A stretch of 64,000 bases of DNA from an uncultured Thermomicrobium sp. (GCA_938028665.1 CALIMB010000033.1:1-64000), one strand, 5' to 3'. Shown: positions 54,601 through 63,158, numbered from the stretch's first letter. The notes: generated from the sequence alone by a model not told the origin. Numbers and translations: made by a program.

Positions 54601-56222
54601 ACCAGCTTTTCGCGCAGGGAGTCGATGGGTGGGTTCGTCACCTGGGCAAAGCGCTGGCGGAAAAAGTGGGCTAGTGGGCGTGGGAATTCGGAGAGGACAG
54701 CGAGTGGAGTGTCGTCGCCCATCGACCAGAGCGGCTCCTTGCCCTCCACGGCCATCGGTTGGACTACAAGCCGCTGGTCCTCTGCGGTGAAACCGAAGGC
54801 GACCTGGCGACGAAGCCAGTCATGCTCGTCGATCTCGTGTCCGTTTCCGTCGAACGAACTTGGTACCAGGTGCACCCGGTGGTGAGCGATCCACTCGCCG
54901 TAGGGACGCCGGGATGCAAGGAGCTGCTTGATCTCTTGGTTCCGATATACCGTGCCGGTGGCGGTGTCGGCAACGAGCATCTGCCCCGGGCCGAGACGAC
55001 CGCGTTCGATGACCCGGCGAGTCGAGAGATCGATGACGCCGGTCTCGCTCGCGAGGACAACCAATCCGTCCTCAGTAATTGAGTAGCGGGCTGGTCGCAA
55101 GCCATTACGGTCGAGGACTGCACCGGCAACGCGTCCGTCGGTAAAGGCGATCGCTGCGGGGCCGTCCCATGGTTCCATGAGCCCGGCGTGGTAGTCGAAG
55201 AACGCGCGCATCTCAGGGGAGAGGTCATCCATATGTTCCCACGCCTCTGGGATGAGCATCGCGACGGCATGGACAATGTCGCGCCCTGAGAGTTCCAAGA
55301 GTTCGAGGACTTGGTCGAGGCTCATCGAGTCGGAACCTTCGGGGTCGATCAGCGGGAGCAGCTCTGCGAGTCGCTCCCCCCAGAGCGGCGACGAAAGTTC
55401 CGGCTCGCGGGCACGCATCCAGTTGCGGTTCCCTTGGAGGGTGTTGATTTCACCATTGTGCGCGATCCGGCGGAACGGTTGGGCGAGTTGCCAAGTGGGG
55501 AAGGTATTCGTGCTGTACCGCTGATGAAAAAGGGCGAGCGCACTCTCCATCAGCGGATCCTGGAGATCTCGGTAGAAAGCCGCTAGATCGCGTGCCACGA
55601 AGAGGCCCTTGTAGACGATCGTTCGACAAGAGAGTGAGGGAATGAAGAAGCCACGGATACCAAGTTCCTTGGCACAGCGTTCCGCTCTCCGGCGGGCCAA
55701 ATAGAGACGACGCTCGAACTCCATGTTGTCGATGCCAGCCGGTCGGGCAGCGATGACTTGCTCGATATGGGGCATCGTCTGCCGTGCTTGCTGCCCAAGT
55801 ACGGTTGGCTCGACGGGCACCAGACGCCACCAGACATCGACAATTTCCTGTGCGGAGAGGGCAGCAGTCAGCTCCTGCTTACATCGCTCACGTGCCGCCG
55901 CGTCATGATGCGGGAGGAAGACGAGTCCTGCTGCGAGGCGATCCGGCTCCACAGTGATGCCCAAAACGGAGGTGAGTTCCCGGACCAGTAGCCTGCGCGG
56001 CACTTGCACAGTGACTCCTGCACCGTCACCCGTCTTTGCATCGGCTGAGACGGCACCGCGATGTGTGAGATTGACGACTGCTTGGAGCGCATATCGAACA
56101 ATCTCGTGGCTGGGTTTGCCACTCAGGTCGGCGACGAAACCGGTGCCGCACGCATCGTGCTCATACTCCGGCCGGTAGAGTGGCGCGCCGACGATCTGCT
56201 CCTTGCTGTTGGCACGCATCAT
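51696..56222 (-). CDS. gltB: Glutamate synthase large subunit
   Basis: Transfers the glutamine amide to 2-oxoglutarate, giving two glutamates. The 1508-residue protein has the class II glutaminase domain with the nucleophile Cys25 in HDACGTGFVA, preceded by a 24-residue propeptide normally removed. Central and FMN-binding (beta/alpha)8 domains follow (SGHSGGTGASPLSSIKYAG), with the 3Fe-4S cysteines in CDMARQCHLNTCPTG and a C-terminal beta-helix GXGXG domain (GGTIVVRSP, GNTVLYGATGGELFVAG). The track start 52 codons upstream is rejected; ATG 56222 has AAGGAG 11 nt upstream. No gltD small subunit is adjacent, so electrons may come from ferredoxin or a distant gltD. It converges on amt-glnK. Confidence 0.95.
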   Translation of the reverse strand: MMRANSKEQIVGAPLYRPEYEHDACGTGFVADLSGKPSHEIVRYALQAVVNLTHRGAVSADAKTGDGAGVTVQVPRRLLVRELTSVLGITVEPDRLAAGLVFLPHHDAAARERCKQELTAALSAQEIVDVWWRLVPVEPTVLGQQARQTMPHIEQVIAARPAGIDNMEFERRLYLARRRAERCAKELGIRGFFIPSLSCRTIVYKGLFVARDLAAFYRDLQDPLMESALALFHQRYSTNTFPTWQLAQPFRRIAHNGEINTLQGNRNWMRAREPELSSPLWGERLAELLPLIDPEGSDSMSLDQVLELLELSGRDIVHAVAMLIPEAWEHMDDLSPEMRAFFDYHAGLMEPWDGPAAIAFTDGRVAGAVLDRNGLRPARYSITEDGLVVLASETGVIDLSTRRVIERGRLGPGQMLVADTATGTVYRNQEIKQLLASRRPYGEWIAHHRVHLVPSSFDGNGHEIDEHDWLRRQVAFGFTAEDQRLVVQPMAVEGKEPLWSMGDDTPLAVLSEFPRPLAHFFRQRFAQVTNPPIDSLREKLVMSLDVYLGPRGSLLTETPEHARLLHLPSPILLEGQLAALGSHPALKARTLRAVFTVADGPVGLQQALTELLRCAEQAIDEGASILILSDRDVDAEHAPIPMPLAVGAVHHHLIRVGKRMRASLVCDTGDVWDVHQAAVLIGYGAAAVHPYLALHVARSFAGTRGAEQLSPDELAKRYVTQLEYGLLKIMSKMGISTLASYQGAQLFEILGLSQDVVDQFFTGTPSRLGGLDLAGIAERALKRHAAGFSEPLERLPDWGFVRFRKDGEYHAFSPTNVRALQQAAQTGDREAYRQYVYLVQDRRPMALRDLLTFRPTQPIPLDDVEPAEEIRKRFVVTAMSLGALSPEAHRTLAIAMNRIGARSNCGEGGEDPDWYYEAGTDVPHNKIKQVASARFGVTAEYLVRAEELEIKIAQGSKPGEGGQLPAHKVTALIARFRHAIPGIQLISPPPHHDIYSIEDLAQLIYDLKMVNPRARVGVKLVAEAGVGTIAAGVAKAHADYILISGHSGGTGASPLSSIKYAGVPWELGLAETQQTLVLNDLRSRVRLRTDGGLQTARDIVIAALLGAEEFGFGSAALVAIGCDMARQCHLNTCPTGIATQREDLRKRFVGKPEHVINFFTLLAEEVREYLAMLGARRLDDIVGRVELLSVLDQLEGPAALLDLQPLLAVPGDPDAPRRCLYDRNIFHDLTGPALDEWLLEQARPALEQRQPVRISTTVRNHHRAVGGRLAGELALRFGRERAPESLVTVELTGQAGQSFGAWCWHGLTLILNGEANDYVGKGMGGGTIVVRSPQAPIDPTRPHVLVGNTVLYGATGGELFVAGQAGERFAVRNSGAVAVVEGVGDHGCEYMTGGVVVVLGPTGRNFAAGMTNGVAYVFDPEGTFPARLNREYVQLERLSDEDEELLRALIAKHVTLTGSQRGCEILERWDELRTAFWKVAPHPPIEAAEERPTRRIRERPVEARAVAD

Positions 56223-57262
56223 TGCGTCGATAACTCCTTCCCTCTGCGCCGAGGTTGTCGCTCCCGGTGCATGGAGCGACAGTGATCCGAGCTGGCAGTG
56301 AACAGATGGGTCTCTGACGAGCATGCTGAAAATGTCAATGCCCCGGTCACGAGCTCCGGTCGGATTGACCGGATGCATGGGATACGCACGCTATGTACGC
56401 ACCCTCGCCCGGGGCCGATGAGGGACAGAACGCCTCATAAGACTGCTGGGGAAAGAGAAAGCGCAGCTGTGTTGGCGCTGTGATGAGGACACCCGCCGCA
56501 CCTTTGCAGCCATTCCGGCTCCTCCTCCATCGCTCGCGCGCCGTTGCGCGGGCAAAACCACGAGGACCTTAGCTGTGTACTATAGCAGGGAATTGGATCG
56601 ACCGCAAGACCCTTGTGTGAAGACGCCTCAGGTATCACAAGCGAGCCAGTAGACTGTGGTTCTTGTCCCCGCAGGGCCGGTTCTGGCAGCCCTAGGGCTC
56701 TGCCCTTACTCACGCAGCATTAGCAGGGGCTTGAGGATGCGTCTTGTCTGACCTTGGCAGTACGGCGGGATCGAGGAGGATCGTGGAGCAGGAGTGGGAC
56801 ACTTTCACGTATCTCCGGTGATTGTGTCGACCCGAAGCTTCCGGAGTGAGGCAGTTGCAGTAATCTTTCGCCTGGTGGTCGTCTCTAGGGTGGAGCGGCG
56901 GGTCAAGCAGGAGCGTCGCCAAACGATGTGCTCGAGACGTTCCGTTGTACCCACTGTGCGTTTGCCACAAGTCGATAGCTATCCACACCGACTTCCGCTG
57001 ACGACCGATTCGTACCCGATCGAAGATCCTGCAAGGAGAGGTGGCTGGTGCGTGGAGTCTTTCACTTCCGCGGTGGAAGCTTCGCGAAGGGAAAGTGTGC
57101 CGATCGAGCCTAGTCAGAAGATCCCCTTGTCGGCTTCTGCGCTCTGTGGGAGACTCCGACTGTGCGAATCGGTGGTGCATGGTTGAAAAAGCTTGCACTG
57201 GCTGATTCGCTTGGGCAATCGTACGGCGATGCGCCGCGAAAAGTTAGGCGGAGGTACTCGGT
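56223..57262. other. 1-kb divergent intergenic region (gltB leader and beyond)
   Basis: The part 56223-56571 is the predicted long untranslated leader of gltB. It encodes a 31-codon ATG frame (from 56528) with no strong ribosome-binding site and matches no riboswitch that I can recognise. The part 56610-57262 upstream of the aminotransferase gene has no supported gene and no clear promoter hexamers. Confidence 0.4.
56579..56607 (-). promoter_or_regulatory. Promoter of gltB
   Basis: Minus strand: TTGCGG (56602-56607), 17-bp spacer, TATAGT (56579-56584). Transcription would begin near 56571 and leave a leader of about 350 nt before the gltB start codon. Confidence 0.62.
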
Positions 57263-58657
57263 ATGGGTGATGGGATGGTCACGCATCCGGAGCCGCGGAC
57301 GGCACCGGACTTTGAGCAAGAGGCGCTGCAGCATGTCTGGATCCACTCGGCTGAGTGGATTCGACTGGCCGAAGAGCGGGGCTTCCGGGTCTTTGAACGT
57401 GCCTATGGGAGCACGCTCGTCGACGTGTATGGCCGGGAGTATATTGACGGTCTATCCGGGTTGTGGGTTGTCAACGCCGGGCACGGTCGACGGGAAATTG
57501 CGGAAGCGATGGCCGAGCAGGCTACCAAAGTTGCCTACGTGTCGTCGGCCAATCATACGACAGTGTCAACCGTTCGGCTCGCCCATGAGCTTGCGGTGAG
57601 GCTTCCAGGTGATCTGAACCGTGTCTTCTTCTGCTCTGGGGGCTCGGAGGCGGTGGAGAGCGCCATCAAAATCGCCAAACAGGTTCAAGCGATGCGGGGG
57701 TATCCCAAACGGTACAAGATCATCGCCCGGCGCGGAAGCTACCACGGCATGACCTACGGAGCGATGACGCTGACACAGTCTCGTAACGAGAAGTTCTTCG
57801 GGCCATTCATGTACGGGGTGTCGTACGTTCCCTCGCCGAACCGCTACCGCAATGACTTCGGACTGGAGGGCGAGGAAGGGGATCTCATGTGTGCCAAGTA
57901 TGTTGAACAGGAGATCCTCTATCAAGATCCCGAGACGGTTGCAGCGGTGATCGGCGAGCCCATCTCAACGTCAAATGGGGTTCATGTCCCTTCGCCCAAG
58001 TACTGGCAACATCTCCGCGAGATCTGTGACAAGTATGGCGTCCTCCTCATCATGGATGAGGTGATCAATGGGTTTGGACGTACCGGGAAGATGTTCGCAG
58101 CTGAACATTTTGGTGTCGTGCCCGACTTGATGACGATGGCGAAGGGAATTACGTCCGGATACGCGCCAATGGGGGCAGTGGCCGTGCGCGACAGCGTCTT
58201 TGAAATCTTCCAAGAACAGAAGGAGGTTCCGCTCGGTCACTTGTTGACGTTCGGGGGGCATGCGGTTGCAGCAGCTGCTGCCCTAAAGAACCTTGAGATC
58301 TTCGACCGTGAGGGGCTGGTGCAACAGAGTGCGGAGAAGGGTAGCTATCTCCTCGAGCAGTTGAAGGGACTCCTTCGCCATCCGACCGTCGGCGACGTGC
58401 GCGGTCTGGGGTTGATGTGCGGGATCGAGCTGGTCAAGAGCAAGACGACGAAGGAGAAGTGGCCGCGCAACAGTGCCTTTATTAAGGCCTTGGAACGCCG
58501 GATGAATGAGAAAGGCTTGTTGACGCGTGTCTGGGAGATTGTCCACGTTGCGCCACCGTTGGTCGTAACTTACGAGGAACTCGATCGAATTGTTGCCATT
58601 ATCGACGAGGCGCTGACCGAGACCGAGAACGAATTCGCCAGCGAGATCACAGACTGA
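57263..58657 (+). CDS. Class-III aminotransferase (omega-amino acid:pyruvate type)
   Basis: A 464-residue PLP enzyme that moves a terminal amino group from an omega-amino acid, amine or polyamine to pyruvate or a similar acceptor. Motifs: DGLSGLWVVNAGHGRREIAEAM near the N terminus, FFCSGGSEAVESAIKIAK, RRGSYHGMTYGAM, LLIMDEVINGFGRTGKM and the PLP lysine in TMAKGITSGYAPMGAVAV. GGHAVAAAAALKNLEI matches the omega-transaminase group. The ATG follows GGAGG by 8 nt. It stands alone between a 1-kb gene-free region and the converging SCO1 gene; the substrate is unknown. Confidence 0.9.
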   Translation: MGDGMVTHPEPRTAPDFEQEALQHVWIHSAEWIRLAEERGFRVFERAYGSTLVDVYGREYIDGLSGLWVVNAGHGRREIAEAMAEQATKVAYVSSANHTTVSTVRLAHELAVRLPGDLNRVFFCSGGSEAVESAIKIAKQVQAMRGYPKRYKIIARRGSYHGMTYGAMTLTQSRNEKFFGPFMYGVSYVPSPNRYRNDFGLEGEEGDLMCAKYVEQEILYQDPETVAAVIGEPISTSNGVHVPSPKYWQHLREICDKYGVLLIMDEVINGFGRTGKMFAAEHFGVVPDLMTMAKGITSGYAPMGAVAVRDSVFEIFQEQKEVPLGHLLTFGGHAVAAAAALKNLEIFDREGLVQQSAEKGSYLLEQLKGLLRHPTVGDVRGLGLMCGIELVKSKTTKEKWPRNSAFIKALERRMNEKGLLTRVWEIVHVAPPLVVTYEELDRIVAIIDEALTETENEFASEITD

Positions 58658-58673
58658 TCTGGTGCGCCATCCG

Positions 58674-59294
58674 TTAACCTGTGACGAGGCGCTCGACAAG
58701 TGCAGCAAGTCGTTCGGGGTCGAGCGCCTCGTCGCGAATGAGATAGCGGATGCGTCGCTCCCCATCCAGGACATAGCTCACTGCGGTGTGTGCAACCTCG
58801 TATTGTCCGCCAGTCTGGGGTTGACGCATAACCGCAATTGCGAAATCTGCCCACACCGGTTCCAGGGCACGTGGATCGCCCGTGAGATAGATGATCTGAT
58901 CCTCAAACCCGTTTGCCTGGAGGTACTGCTGCACACGTTCTGGCGTGTCCCGTTCGGGGTCAACGGAGATAGCGATGATCCGTACCTGATCGCGGATCTT
59001 GGGTGGAAGCCGATGATAGGTGGCGACCAACTTCCGAAGCGTCAAAGGGCAAGTGTCCGGGCAACTTGTATACACGAAGGTCACGAGAAACGCGTGCCCT
59101 TCCAAACTTGCAAAGTGTACAGGCTGGCCGGTCGGATCGAGCAATGTAAAGTCGGGGGCAGGTCGACCGTCGAGCTCAAGCGCCCATTCGAGGGCGCGCT
59201 GCGCCTGATACCAGCGGACCACGTTCACCAGTGCCGTGCCGATCAGCGCCACAATCACGAGGCTCCACAGGGTGAGACGGATGCGACGCAACAT
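58674..59294 (-). CDS. SCO1/SenC copper chaperone
   Basis: A membrane-anchored thioredoxin-fold protein of 206 residues that delivers copper to, or reduces, the CuA site of haem-copper oxidases or nitrous oxide reductase. One N-terminal membrane helix (LTLWSLVIVALIGTALVNVV) is followed by APDFTLLDPTGQPV. Copper ligands are the CxxxC in TSCPDTCPLT and the histidine in VAHTAVSYVLD. The ATG at 59294 overlaps the previous stop (TAATG); the track start lies inside the upstream gene. It is last in a five-gene cluster. Confidence 0.9.
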   Translation of the reverse strand: MLRRIRLTLWSLVIVALIGTALVNVVRWYQAQRALEWALELDGRPAPDFTLLDPTGQPVHFASLEGHAFLVTFVYTSCPDTCPLTLRKLVATYHRLPPKIRDQVRIIAISVDPERDTPERVQQYLQANGFEDQIIYLTGDPRALEPVWADFAIAVMRQPQTGGQYEVAHTAVSYVLDGERRIRYLIRDEALDPERLAALVERLVTG

Positions 59295-59986
59295 TAGCGC
59301 CTCTCTTTCCTCACCTGCCCCGGGCCCCGGCTTGCTCCGCCGAAGAGCCACCAAAGGAGCGGGATTGTTGTGACGGCAACAGCTCCCCACAACCACCAGG
59401 ACCGCCATACCGAGGACGTGGCACGTTCAACGGTGGCATCGAATGCGACCGCTCCCGCCCCCTCAGGTGCCCGAATGGCCAATTCCATCCGGTAGGGGCC
59501 GGGTTGGTCGATCGAAAACTCGGCTGCGTAATATAATTTGTTAGTTGCTTGTTCGCGCGTCACAGGATACCGCTGGGATGGTCCACCATTGGCTGGTGTG
59601 ATAGTCAGGATGATCTCCGCATTGTCCACGATCGCCCGATCCTCGCGACGTTGGAGGAGCACGCTTACATCTACCGTTCCAGTCTGAAGCGGTACGGGAC
59701 TGGTGAAGACTGTCACCTCGTACGGTCCGATCGGGTGATTGGCGATTCGGACCTGCCCACCATTGGCGATGGCGGGTGGTGAGACAGGGAAGGTGGACAG
59801 GAAGGCGATGGCAAGAACCACCAGACGTGGAGGCCACGTTCGACAGCTGGACGCTAGACTGCCTAAAGTTGTTCTTACTGCTTGGGCATGCTGGTTCTGC
59901 TCCGTGGTGCGACTGGGAAGAATCTGACCAGGAGCGTGAACCTTTGCTCGTAGACTGCAAACCAGCTGCCGAAGTTTTCCCGCCAT
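59294..59986 (-). CDS. Membrane-anchored protein of unknown function in the copper cluster
   Basis: A 230-residue protein. A hydrophobic segment LVVLAIAFLSTFPVSPPAIA (about 55-74) looks like a late signal sequence or membrane anchor, then an Ig-like beta-rich domain (PIGPYEVTVFTSPVPLQTGTVDVSVLLQ...), and a C-terminal membrane helix (WWLWGAVAVTTIPLLWWLF) with a short basic tail. The beta domain recalls FixH/YtkA-type accessory proteins, but I do not recognise a named family. GGGAG is 7 nt before the ATG, 15 nt after the upstream stop. Its position between a CcoG-like ferredoxin and SCO1 suggests a role in metal-site assembly. Confidence 0.7.
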   Translation of the reverse strand: MAGKLRQLVCSLRAKVHAPGQILPSRTTEQNQHAQAVRTTLGSLASSCRTWPPRLVVLAIAFLSTFPVSPPAIANGGQVRIANHPIGPYEVTVFTSPVPLQTGTVDVSVLLQRREDRAIVDNAEIILTITPANGGPSQRYPVTREQATNKLYYAAEFSIDQPGPYRMELAIRAPEGAGAVAFDATVERATSSVWRSWWLWGAVAVTTIPLLWWLFGGASRGPGQVRKERR

Positions 59987-60001
59987 CCTCTGACTCCCAG
60001 T

Positions 60002-61456
60002 TCAACCCAGGAGTGTACCGCGCATCTCCATAGGCTGGCTCAGAAGCCAGACGCCGAAGAGAAAGAGTCCTACCAGCAGAACAAGCCAGGGGAGAATAGC
60101 CTTGAACTGAAGGTGCAATTGCCGAGCGAGTACGAGTGCCCAGAGCGTTGACCCGAAGAAACCAAGAGCCAAGACCAGCAGGACAAGATCGTTGACCTTG
60201 TCGATCGTGAGCAGGCTAGCCAGCTGCCAAGCCGGCCAGCCAAGGAGCGGATACCCAAGCGTGTCCAAGATGAAGCTTTGTGTCAGGGGCACGATCGTCA
60301 ATGCACCAGTCAGGAAGTGGAAGAGATAGTGAGCCGTCCACATACCGAAGCCCAGCGGGGCCAGGGAGTACACGAATCGCTGGAATCCCCACCAGAGCGG
60401 GCGTGCATCTGCAAGAAGGCTGGTGACGACCCCAGCGAGCACCGCAGCCACTCCCAACATGCCAATGCCTGTGGCGAAGAGGAAGGCGAGCAGCACTGCC
60501 TCGTTGGTTATGTGCAGCGTCTGACTGAGCCACTGCAAAAGGCGGTAGATTGGGCTAACCATGCCAAAAGCGTTGAGAAATCCCAGTGCAGTGAGTCCTA
60601 GAACAAGGAGCATCCAGTCAGGGCGAGTGCTGAGCCGACCAATGCCAGACCGGTTGGCTGTTGGGTCGATTTCCGCTAGCACCGGAACGCGAAGCTGTAC
60701 TGTTACATTGTTGACAGGGCAGGCATGAACACAGTCAAGACAGAAGGTGCAGTCGAGGTTGCCCACCTTTCGTGGCTGGAACAGTCCGAGCTCGCAGCCG
60801 CGCTGGATCAGTTGGCCTGTGGCAGCAAATCGCCCACGGATACAGTCCTTCGTCGTACACCGTGTGCAGACTGTTGGGTCACGAACGCTCACAACTGTCG
60901 GTGAAGCTAACGAACCAAGAAAGTTGAATTGACCAATCGGGCAGACATGCTTGCAGAACGCTGCGCCACGGAAGAACCCATCGATCAGAAATGCGGCCAC
61001 AAAATAGGCGATGATCACCCAGGCAGTCAGCAGCGGACTTGCCCAGAGGTCGAATGCCTCGTAGGCCCAAAAGAACAAGACGAGGAGCAGAAGGGCGAGC
61101 CATTTGCCGGGGAGAAGCCAGCGTGGCCAAGCACGGCGTGGTTGGAAAAGCCGTTGCGCCAGCCGGCGCGGGAGCAGGAAGGGGCACGCAAAGCAGAAAA
61201 GGTTGCCGGCAAACAGGAGAGCCAACACCACAAGTCCGCGCCAATGGACCCAAGGCAGCACGCCAGCGTAATTCTTTGGGGCGAGGGGTGGCCCAAAGAA
61301 TCCATCATAGAGAAGAAGTAAGGCCAGCATGAGGAGCACGACCTGCGCACTGGTGCGTGCATGTCGCCAGCGGAGCCAATAGCCGAGAATCGGCCAGCGT
61401 TGCAGGTCGCTAAGCGATCGACTGATACCTTGCGTCAGTGTCGTCCGAAGCGTCAT
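60002..61456 (-). CDS. Membrane 4Fe-4S protein (CcoG/NapH-like)
   Basis: A 484-residue polytopic protein with about ten hydrophobic segments and cytoplasmic iron-sulfur motifs: a CFACPFLLPRR segment, AFCKHVCPIG, CTRCTTKDCIRG and CTFCLDCVHACPVNN. The last two hold two 4Fe-4S clusters. The layout matches proteins such as CcoG/RdxA (copper reduction for cbb3 oxidase assembly) and NapH/NosH-type electron carriers. The ATG at 61456 has AGGAG 7 nt upstream, which overlaps the stop of the YtkA-like gene; the track start 66 codons earlier is rejected. With SCO1 nearby it probably helps insert copper into a respiratory enzyme encoded elsewhere. Confidence 0.82.
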   Translation of the reverse strand: MTLRTTLTQGISRSLSDLQRWPILGYWLRWRHARTSAQVVLLMLALLLLYDGFFGPPLAPKNYAGVLPWVHWRGLVVLALLFAGNLFCFACPFLLPRRLAQRLFQPRRAWPRWLLPGKWLALLLLVLFFWAYEAFDLWASPLLTAWVIIAYFVAAFLIDGFFRGAAFCKHVCPIGQFNFLGSLASPTVVSVRDPTVCTRCTTKDCIRGRFAATGQLIQRGCELGLFQPRKVGNLDCTFCLDCVHACPVNNVTVQLRVPVLAEIDPTANRSGIGRLSTRPDWMLLVLGLTALGFLNAFGMVSPIYRLLQWLSQTLHITNEAVLLAFLFATGIGMLGVAAVLAGVVTSLLADARPLWWGFQRFVYSLAPLGFGMWTAHYLFHFLTGALTIVPLTQSFILDTLGYPLLGWPAWQLASLLTIDKVNDLVLLVLALGFFGSTLWALVLARQLHLQFKAILPWLVLLVGLFLFGVWLLSQPMEMRGTLLG

Positions 61457-61466
61457 CGGATCACTC

Positions 61467-61925
61467 CTAGTACGTTGGCGTCGGACTGGCACCGTGGTCG
61501 TGGCCAGGCGTTTTCGGTGACTGTATCCCCGACCGAACACCGGAGATCGTGTGCCGCGCCTCGAACGCTTGTCCATTGCGGGTGCCGCGCACGATAATGA
61601 TCCAGTCGCCAGCCATAGTGAACTCAAAACCTTGCGTGACAAAGACGCCGTCACCTTCTTCGCGGGCCTGCACGATCACTGGCTTCATACCAGCATGGGA
61701 CATGGTGCCTTCGACTTCCACGGAGCCGAGGCCGGAAATAGGCTGACCGCGATCATCACGGAGCCGGAAGCGGAGTTCAGTTGGACCGACCAATGGGGGC
61801 GATGGCTCAACCGAGACAATTTCGACCGTAACTGTGGAATGTTGTTGTCCACGTTGGCAAGCGGTCGACACGCTGACCGAGACAGTGAAGAGGGCAAGAA
61901 CAACGATGAGGCGAAGAATCCACAT
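61467..61925 (-). CDS. YtkA/FixH-like copper-site lipoprotein
   Basis: A 152-residue exported protein. The signal sequence LRLIVVLALFTVSVSVSTAC ends in a lipobox (STAC, Cys23). The domain has a beta-sandwich with TMSHAGMKPVIVQA, a Met/His pattern typical of YtkA-like proteins, and GVFVTQGFEFTMAGDWIIIVRG. The tail GHDHGASPTPTY adds two histidines. Members are thought to handle copper or support haem-copper oxidase assembly. The ATG is preceded by GGAGG 4 nt upstream. Its first 80 codons overlap, in another frame, the 3' end of the upstream His-rich membrane protein ORF. Confidence 0.82.
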   Translation of the reverse strand: MWILRLIVVLALFTVSVSVSTACQRGQQHSTVTVEIVSVEPSPPLVGPTELRFRLRDDRGQPISGLGSVEVEGTMSHAGMKPVIVQAREEGDGVFVTQGFEFTMAGDWIIIVRGTRNGQAFEARHTISGVRSGIQSPKTPGHDHGASPTPTY

Positions 61926-62332
61926 AATGCCTCCTCCATGCGATCATCAGCCTGCCACGGTACAGGAGCATCCAGCGGGCGTGGAGGAGGCGCATCAGGC
62001 TCGTCGTCTCGGCCTGGTGGTGAAGGAAGTGAGGAAAGCGCATACGGAACGCGACCATCACATGTGAAAAGACTGAGAAGTCCAGGGATGATCGCCATAC
62101 TCAGTACCACTGTGGCTCCGCCACTCGGTGTCAGGAGAGTCACGCCGTGTTGATCGACATCCCTGAATGTCTGGGAGGAACCATGATGGTGTCCAGGAAG
62201 CTCGAAGAGCGTGTGCGGATGCGGCACTTCTGCACCACAGGTGCAGACAGTCGGAAAGAGGAGAAGTGCAAAGCCTGACACCAGAACTGCCACAAGTGTG
62301 ATGGTGCTCGACCAGCGTTGCGTCGTATGCAT
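61685..62332 (-). CDS. His-rich membrane protein with a long overlapping 3' end
   Basis: A 215-residue ORF when started at the ATG 62332 (AGGA 7 nt upstream). It begins with a membrane segment STITLVAVLVSGFALLLF and a Cys-x-Cys (CTCG), then HPHTLFELPGHHHG, a probable metal-binding stretch, a second hydrophobic segment (GATVVLSMAIIPGLLSLF) and a Pro/Asp-rich region to about residue 135. The remaining 80 codons run out of frame through the YtkA-like gene and look like noise, so the original stop was probably lost by a frameshift near 61935-61950. I do not recognise the family. Context suggests copper handling. Confidence 0.55.
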   Translation of the reverse strand: MHTTQRWSSTITLVAVLVSGFALLLFPTVCTCGAEVPHPHTLFELPGHHHGSSQTFRDVDQHGVTLLTPSGGATVVLSMAIIPGLLSLFTCDGRVPYALSSLPSPPGRDDEPDAPPPRPLDAPVPWQADDRMEEALCGFFASSLFLPSSLSRSACRPLANVDNNIPQLRSKLSRLSHRPHWSVQLNSASGSVMIAVSLFPASAPWKSKAPCPMLV

Positions 62333-62390
62333 CGTGCTTCCTGCCTGTGTGCTGCAGGCTCGGATAGTAGTGTACGGAATCAGGGCGCAC

Positions 62391-63158
62391 CTATACCTTC
62401 TCTTTCGGCGCCCTCTCAGTTTCCAGTGGTCGATTGGATAGAGTCTGTGATGGAAGGGGCCTCTGCCCGAGGGCAATCGCCACGGCTGCTTCGGCGAGCA
62501 GGCGGGTGGGATCAATAATTGGTACGGTTAGCGCGTCCTGTGGGAAGATCAGGGGGAGTTCAGTACAACCAAGGACGAGTGCTCGAGCGCCGCGCTCCAC
62601 CAGCCACTGTCCGGCAGCCAGCGCAAGCTTGGTGGTTTCTGTATCCAAGTTCCCTGCTTTGACACGTGTAATCGCATGGGTGACCAGTAACTGCTGCTCT
62701 GAATCAGGGACCAGGGCCTCAAGATGACGGCGGGCAAGAGCCTCTTGGTACAGACGGCTGGCAATTGTTCCGGCGGTGGCCAGGATGCCCACGGACGACC
62801 CCGTGGGGAGCATACGGCTTACTTGATGAGCCGTCTCTTCGATCATGCTGATAATCGGAATTGAGATTTTCTCGCAAACGGTCGAAAGGAACGCGTGTGC
62901 AGTGTTGCAAGGAACAATGAGGAAATCTGCACCAGCCGCTTCAAGCCGTTGCGCACTTGCCACCAGCCGAGGAGTCGGATCAGGGCCGTTATTGAGAAGG
63001 GCAGCGGTACGGTCAGGTATTCGTGGGTCGGCATCAATGATCACATGCAGGTGATCCTGATCAGCGTTGGCAGGTGTGAGTTCGATGATCTTGCGGTAGA
63101 GATCGACGGTTGCCAGGGGTCCCATGCCACCGAGAATCCCAATTGTGTACCGCTGCAT
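62391..63158 (-). CDS. Aspartate/glutamate racemase family protein
   Basis: A 255-residue cofactor-independent racemase. The two catalytic cysteines are in VPCNTAH (about residue 82) and VLGCTELPL (about 193), and the N terminus YTIGILGGMGPLATVDLYRKI is the family start. This makes aspartate racemase (D-aspartate) more likely than MurI, which begins differently. The ATG at 63158 is 6 nt from GGAG; the ATG at 63161 is possible and the track GTG at 63185 is not supported. It precedes the copper cluster on the same strand with a 58-nt gap, but there is no functional link that I can see. Confidence 0.88.
   Translation of the reverse strand: MQRYTIGILGGMGPLATVDLYRKIIELTPANADQDHLHVIIDADPRIPDRTAALLNNGPDPTPRLVASAQRLEAAGADFLIVPCNTAHAFLSTVCEKISIPIISMIEETAHQVSRMLPTGSSVGILATAGTIASRLYQEALARRHLEALVPDSEQQLLVTHAITRVKAGNLDTETTKLALAAGQWLVERGARALVLGCTELPLIFPQDALTVPIIDPTRLLAEAAVAIALGQRPLPSQTLSNRPLETERAPKEKV

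Noticed and set aside
56710-57198. 162-codon ORF between gltB and the aminotransferase
   Set aside because: Overlaps a plus-strand ORF of similar length in noise-like sequence; neither has an SD or recognisable motifs.
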